Positions 61,512 to 64,000 of a stretch of DNA of 64,000 bases are shown here, piece by piece. The stretch's first letter is position 1. Each line of letters begins with the position of its first letter. Source of the stretch: JANSWP01 sp041941305 (GTDB taxonomy: Bacteria > Bacteroidota > Bacteroidia > Chitinophagales > Saprospiraceae); the NCBI GenBank assembly GCA_041941305.1, contig JBGTQJ010000026.1, forward strand, positions 62,001-126,000. The letters run 5' to 3'. Below the pieces are notes generated by a model. That model ran no database searches. It was not told where the DNA came from and saw only the letters and a list, made by a program, of their open reading frames with translations. The position numbers were made by a program, and so were the translations under genes.

Positions 61512-61777
61512 ATTCTATTTTTTTTGGAAAAATGAATAACCAAATTGAAGGCTTAGTGTTTAGTGCCCTTGGTTTTTCTTTTCAAAGAATTCCCAAAGGT
61601 AATAGTGGATTTCTAAAAAGTGGTTTTCTCCCGATGACAATCAATTTTTTTCATAAAATAAGTTGTTCCAACAAATATAGCTCGTAGAATTTTGAATTCT
61701 ACCAGAAAAAAACACTGAGAAGACCTCCAATTAACTTTCTTTGCGGTTTAGTAGTGATTAAAAAATAACTTCAAAGC

Positions 61778-62401
61778 ATGTTTACAGGAATCATCGAATC
61801 ATTAGGAAAAATCAAAGGTATCGAAGGCGAAGGCAGCAATGTTCATTTTGAGATTCATTCCAATATTTCAAATGAGTTAAAAATTGATCAGAGTGTGGCT
61901 CATAATGGTGTTTGCCTAACGGTTGTAAAATTGGGTGAACACACACATACTATTACTGCGGTAGAAGAGACGTTGATTCGCAGCAACCTTGGAAAGTTGG
62001 AAGTTGGAGCTACGATAAATCTAGAACGCGCTATGAAAGCTAATGCACGGTTAGACGGACATATGGTTCAGGGGCATGTGGATAAAACCGGTATTTGTAC
62101 AGAGATTCAAGCGCTGGAAGGAAGTTGGTATTTCACATTTGAATATGCAGCCAGTCCTGAACATTTGTTGGTTGATAAAGGGTCGATTTGCATCAATGGA
62201 GTCAGCCTGACGGTTATCAGTCCTTCGGAAATAAAAAACGAAAGCGGAGATATGCAAACCCGCTTTTCCGTCACTATCATCCCTTACACTTATGAATTTA
62301 CCAATTTTAATAACCTAAAAGTTGGGGATACTGTAAATCTGGAATTTGACGTGATAGGGAAATACATTTCAAGATATTTAGAAGTGTATGGAAAACGGTA
62401 G
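61778..62401 (+). CDS. ribE: Riboflavin synthase, alpha chain
   Basis: Converts two 6,7-dimethyl-8-ribityllumazine into riboflavin. 207 residues. Two lumazine-binding repeats: MFTGIIESLGKI with NGVCLTVV (first half) and LVDKGSICINGVSLTVI (second half). Starts at ATG 61778. No riboswitch seen upstream (61512-61777). Other riboflavin genes are not nearby. Confidence 0.95.
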   Translation: MFTGIIESLGKIKGIEGEGSNVHFEIHSNISNELKIDQSVAHNGVCLTVVKLGEHTHTITAVEETLIRSNLGKLEVGATINLERAMKANARLDGHMVQGHVDKTGICTEIQALEGSWYFTFEYAASPEHLLVDKGSICINGVSLTVISPSEIKNESGDMQTRFSVTIIPYTYEFTNFNNLKVGDTVNLEFDVIGKYISRYLEVYGKR

Positions 62402-62457
62402 CCTATCATTCCAGCGTCTTCAATCAAAAAGTATTGGTAATGCTTAGTTGAGCCTAG

Positions 62458-63909
62458 TTACTTTTTGAAAACCTTTTCCAAAAATTGTATTGGTTCTGAA
62501 TTAAATAAAAATATCAAAATCGCATAAATCAAAACCCCAAAAATCGCACATAAGCTCAGGACAATCAAGTAATTAAAGTCAAAACCTGCTATCACATTCT
62601 TGAACAATACAACCAGGACAAACATTATCCCCGCTAATGCAAAATTCCTTACCCAAACATTAAAATGTGAGCTTACTTTCATATTGGTCAGCCTAAACCG
62701 GAAATAGTAATTCTGCGGTATTATGAGTACCCTGGATCCTATTATGAATAAAATCAACACCCCTTGCCAGTTGAAAAACTGAACCCCAACTAATAGTAAA
62801 ATGAAGTAAACCAAGAACTGATAAACATTGGCGTAAAAACCGTAATCTGTTCTGCCCAAAGCCTGTAAATAAGCTCCCATTGGATTGTCAATGGACCAGA
62901 AGATACCCAGCCATCCAAGTATCAAAAATATCTCAATACTGTGCTCCCAGCCTCCTCCAAAAAGTAGCAAAACTGTTTCCTCGGCAGTCACCAATAGACC
63001 AAAATAAACTGGAAATATCAGGAAGGTAAAAATCTGAACTTGCTTCAAATACCAGGAATTGAGTTTGGTGATGTCTTCCTGAATTTTAGAATACAATGGG
63101 AAAGTGATTTTACTGGCAATAGTTCCCAAAAAACTTATAGGGCGAATCAACAACTGATGTGCTAATTCGTATGCACCCAAAAATTCCATCCCGAAAAATT
63201 TACCGAAAATGATTTTATCCAAATTGATGGAAATATAATTCAGTATGCGTTCACCCATAAGGAAAAAACCAAATCGCAGGCATTCTCTGCAGGAATTGAT
63301 ATTAAAGTAATTGAATTTTGGCCGATAGGTTTTCATGCCCTGGATGAAAAACAGGGAAGCATATATTCCAGCCTTAATTAGTATCCCGTACACTACAGAG
63401 AAAATGCCTTTTCCCGAAATTAAAAAAAGGATGATACCCAAAAGTCCAGCTACCTCCGCAAACACCTCTGTAATTGCAAGTTTTTTAAATTGTAGTTCTT
63501 TTTGAAATAAAAACTGAAATTGTTGCCCAATTGGCTTGATTAAAAAAACAAAGGCAGTCATCTGTATCAAGGGAACCAACTCCTGAGATTCATAAAACCA
63601 TGCAATTGGAATAGCAGCTAAAAAAAGTAATAAACAAACAGCTCCTCCTGCCAAAAGATTGAGCCAATATAAGGTGCTCAATTGCTGTTGAGAAAGATGT
63701 TGAAAATGAATTAAAGCCTGCGAAATCCCCATATCGCTAAAAAACTGGGATACTCCAATCGCAACGAGCAAAATTGAATAAAGTCCCATTTCTCCTCCCT
63801 CTAACCATCTCGCCAAAATCAAAACCTGAGCTACCTGTAAAGCAAACTTTAAAGTCGTGCCTAAAGTAGTCCAACGAATTCCGGAAATTGTTTTTTTGTA
63901 AAGGCTCAT
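62458..63909 (-). CDS. Polysaccharide flippase (Wzx/MATE-like)
   Basis: 483 residues, about 12-14 membrane segments. N-terminal block TISGIRWTTLGTTLKFALQVAQVLILARWL and FSDMGISQALIHFQHLS typify O-antigen/exopolysaccharide flippases (Wzx). Conserved GRTDYGFYANVYQFLVYF in the middle. Probably part of a surface-polysaccharide cluster extending beyond the right edge. Starts at ATG 63909; the last 91 bases of the window hold no gene. Confidence 0.88.
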   Translation of the reverse strand: MSLYKKTISGIRWTTLGTTLKFALQVAQVLILARWLEGGEMGLYSILLVAIGVSQFFSDMGISQALIHFQHLSQQQLSTLYWLNLLAGGAVCLLLFLAAIPIAWFYESQELVPLIQMTAFVFLIKPIGQQFQFLFQKELQFKKLAITEVFAEVAGLLGIILFLISGKGIFSVVYGILIKAGIYASLFFIQGMKTYRPKFNYFNINSCRECLRFGFFLMGERILNYISINLDKIIFGKFFGMEFLGAYELAHQLLIRPISFLGTIASKITFPLYSKIQEDITKLNSWYLKQVQIFTFLIFPVYFGLLVTAEETVLLLFGGGWEHSIEIFLILGWLGIFWSIDNPMGAYLQALGRTDYGFYANVYQFLVYFILLLVGVQFFNWQGVLILFIIGSRVLIIPQNYYFRFRLTNMKVSSHFNVWVRNFALAGIMFVLVVLFKNVIAGFDFNYLIVLSLCAIFGVLIYAILIFLFNSEPIQFLEKVFKK

Positions 63910-64000
63910 TTTGAGAAGTCAGGCAACCTTTTTCCTTTTGGCTGCACCAAGTACATAAATCAATTGGTAAATCTTAATTATAGATGTTTTTCTAACCAAA

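Noticed and set aside
61512..61777. FMN riboswitch before riboflavin synthase
   Set aside because: The 266-base region shows none of the conserved riboswitch blocks.
1..64000. tRNA genes
   Set aside because: No tRNA-like T-arm with flanking acceptor stems was found by eye. A similar string near 28411 (GTTCGAATC) lies in the DUF2442 gene.

Overview
The window is a 64 kb piece of an AT-rich genome from the phylum Bacteroidota, most likely a Saprospiria-type marine or sludge bacterium. The phylum call rests on direct signs: a sialidase-like protein ending in a type IX secretion sorting domain, a PorD/DUF4835 gene, the order bamD - omega-like rpoZ - coaBC - porD, TlpA/DUF4369 lipoproteins, TAnnTTTG-type -7 promoter boxes and the absence of Shine-Dalgarno motifs. 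The class is inference. There are no rRNA, tRNA or CRISPR features. One complete IS5-type insertion sequence is present.

Layout. 1-5845 (all minus): a tryptophan 2,3-dioxygenase cut by the window edge, trpS and gamma-glutamyltransferase as one co-directional group, then an ElyC/DUF218 protein, a rhomboid protease and rlmH. 5854-6970: the IS, ending 8 bp before the rlmH start codon. 7022-13840 (minus): a cohesin-like secreted protein, an amidohydrolase, a retropepsin-like aspartic protease, purine nucleoside phosphorylase and a large SNF2 helicase. 14057-18811 (plus): a secreted TPR-CHAT protease-like protein, an OmpA protein and a GNAT acetyltransferase. 18823-30092: GrpB, a cysteine-synthase-like enzyme, a BamA/TamA-type barrel, and a minus-strand run of secreted proteins (WD40, transglutaminase-like, DUF4384, LPP20-like, caspase-like), interrupted by plus-strand small cargo (a coiled-coil protein with an HNH nuclease, and DUF2442). 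30678-38089 (plus): a PEP-hydrolase-family barrel, a cupin, the remnant of a potassium channel, a TPR protein, then dinB and a DnaE-type polymerase. 38151-44798 (minus): a TlpA lipoprotein, the sialidase-like protein, a YtcJ-like amidohydrolase, two paralogous membrane proteins and a LexA/CI-like self-cleaving repressor. 44936-56521 (mostly plus): glucosaminidase, RsbW-like ATPase, ybeY, bamD, rpoZ, coaBC, porD, secreted unknowns, ogt and a SPOR-like protein. 56539-63909: a nucleotidase, an RND efflux pump pair, riboflavin synthase and a polysaccharide flippase.

The window is unusually rich in small intergenic repeats. Two related 187-bp foldback elements share end and core motifs. A nested multi-hairpin element lies at 30301-30455. 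REP-like palindromes carry a GTAG/GTAC foot (three copies, two of them arranged as an inverted pair). Several hairpins are built from GTTGTC or GGGTTG units, there is a 16-bp tandem repeat, and one short in-frame insertion sits inside the DnaE gene. No clearly new multi-gene machine can be proven from sequence alone. The best candidates for a second look are the coiled-coil/HNH gene pair, the cluster of envelope-targeted caspase/CHAT/transglutaminase-like proteins, the dinB-dnaE cassette with a palindromic operator candidate, and the foldback elements.
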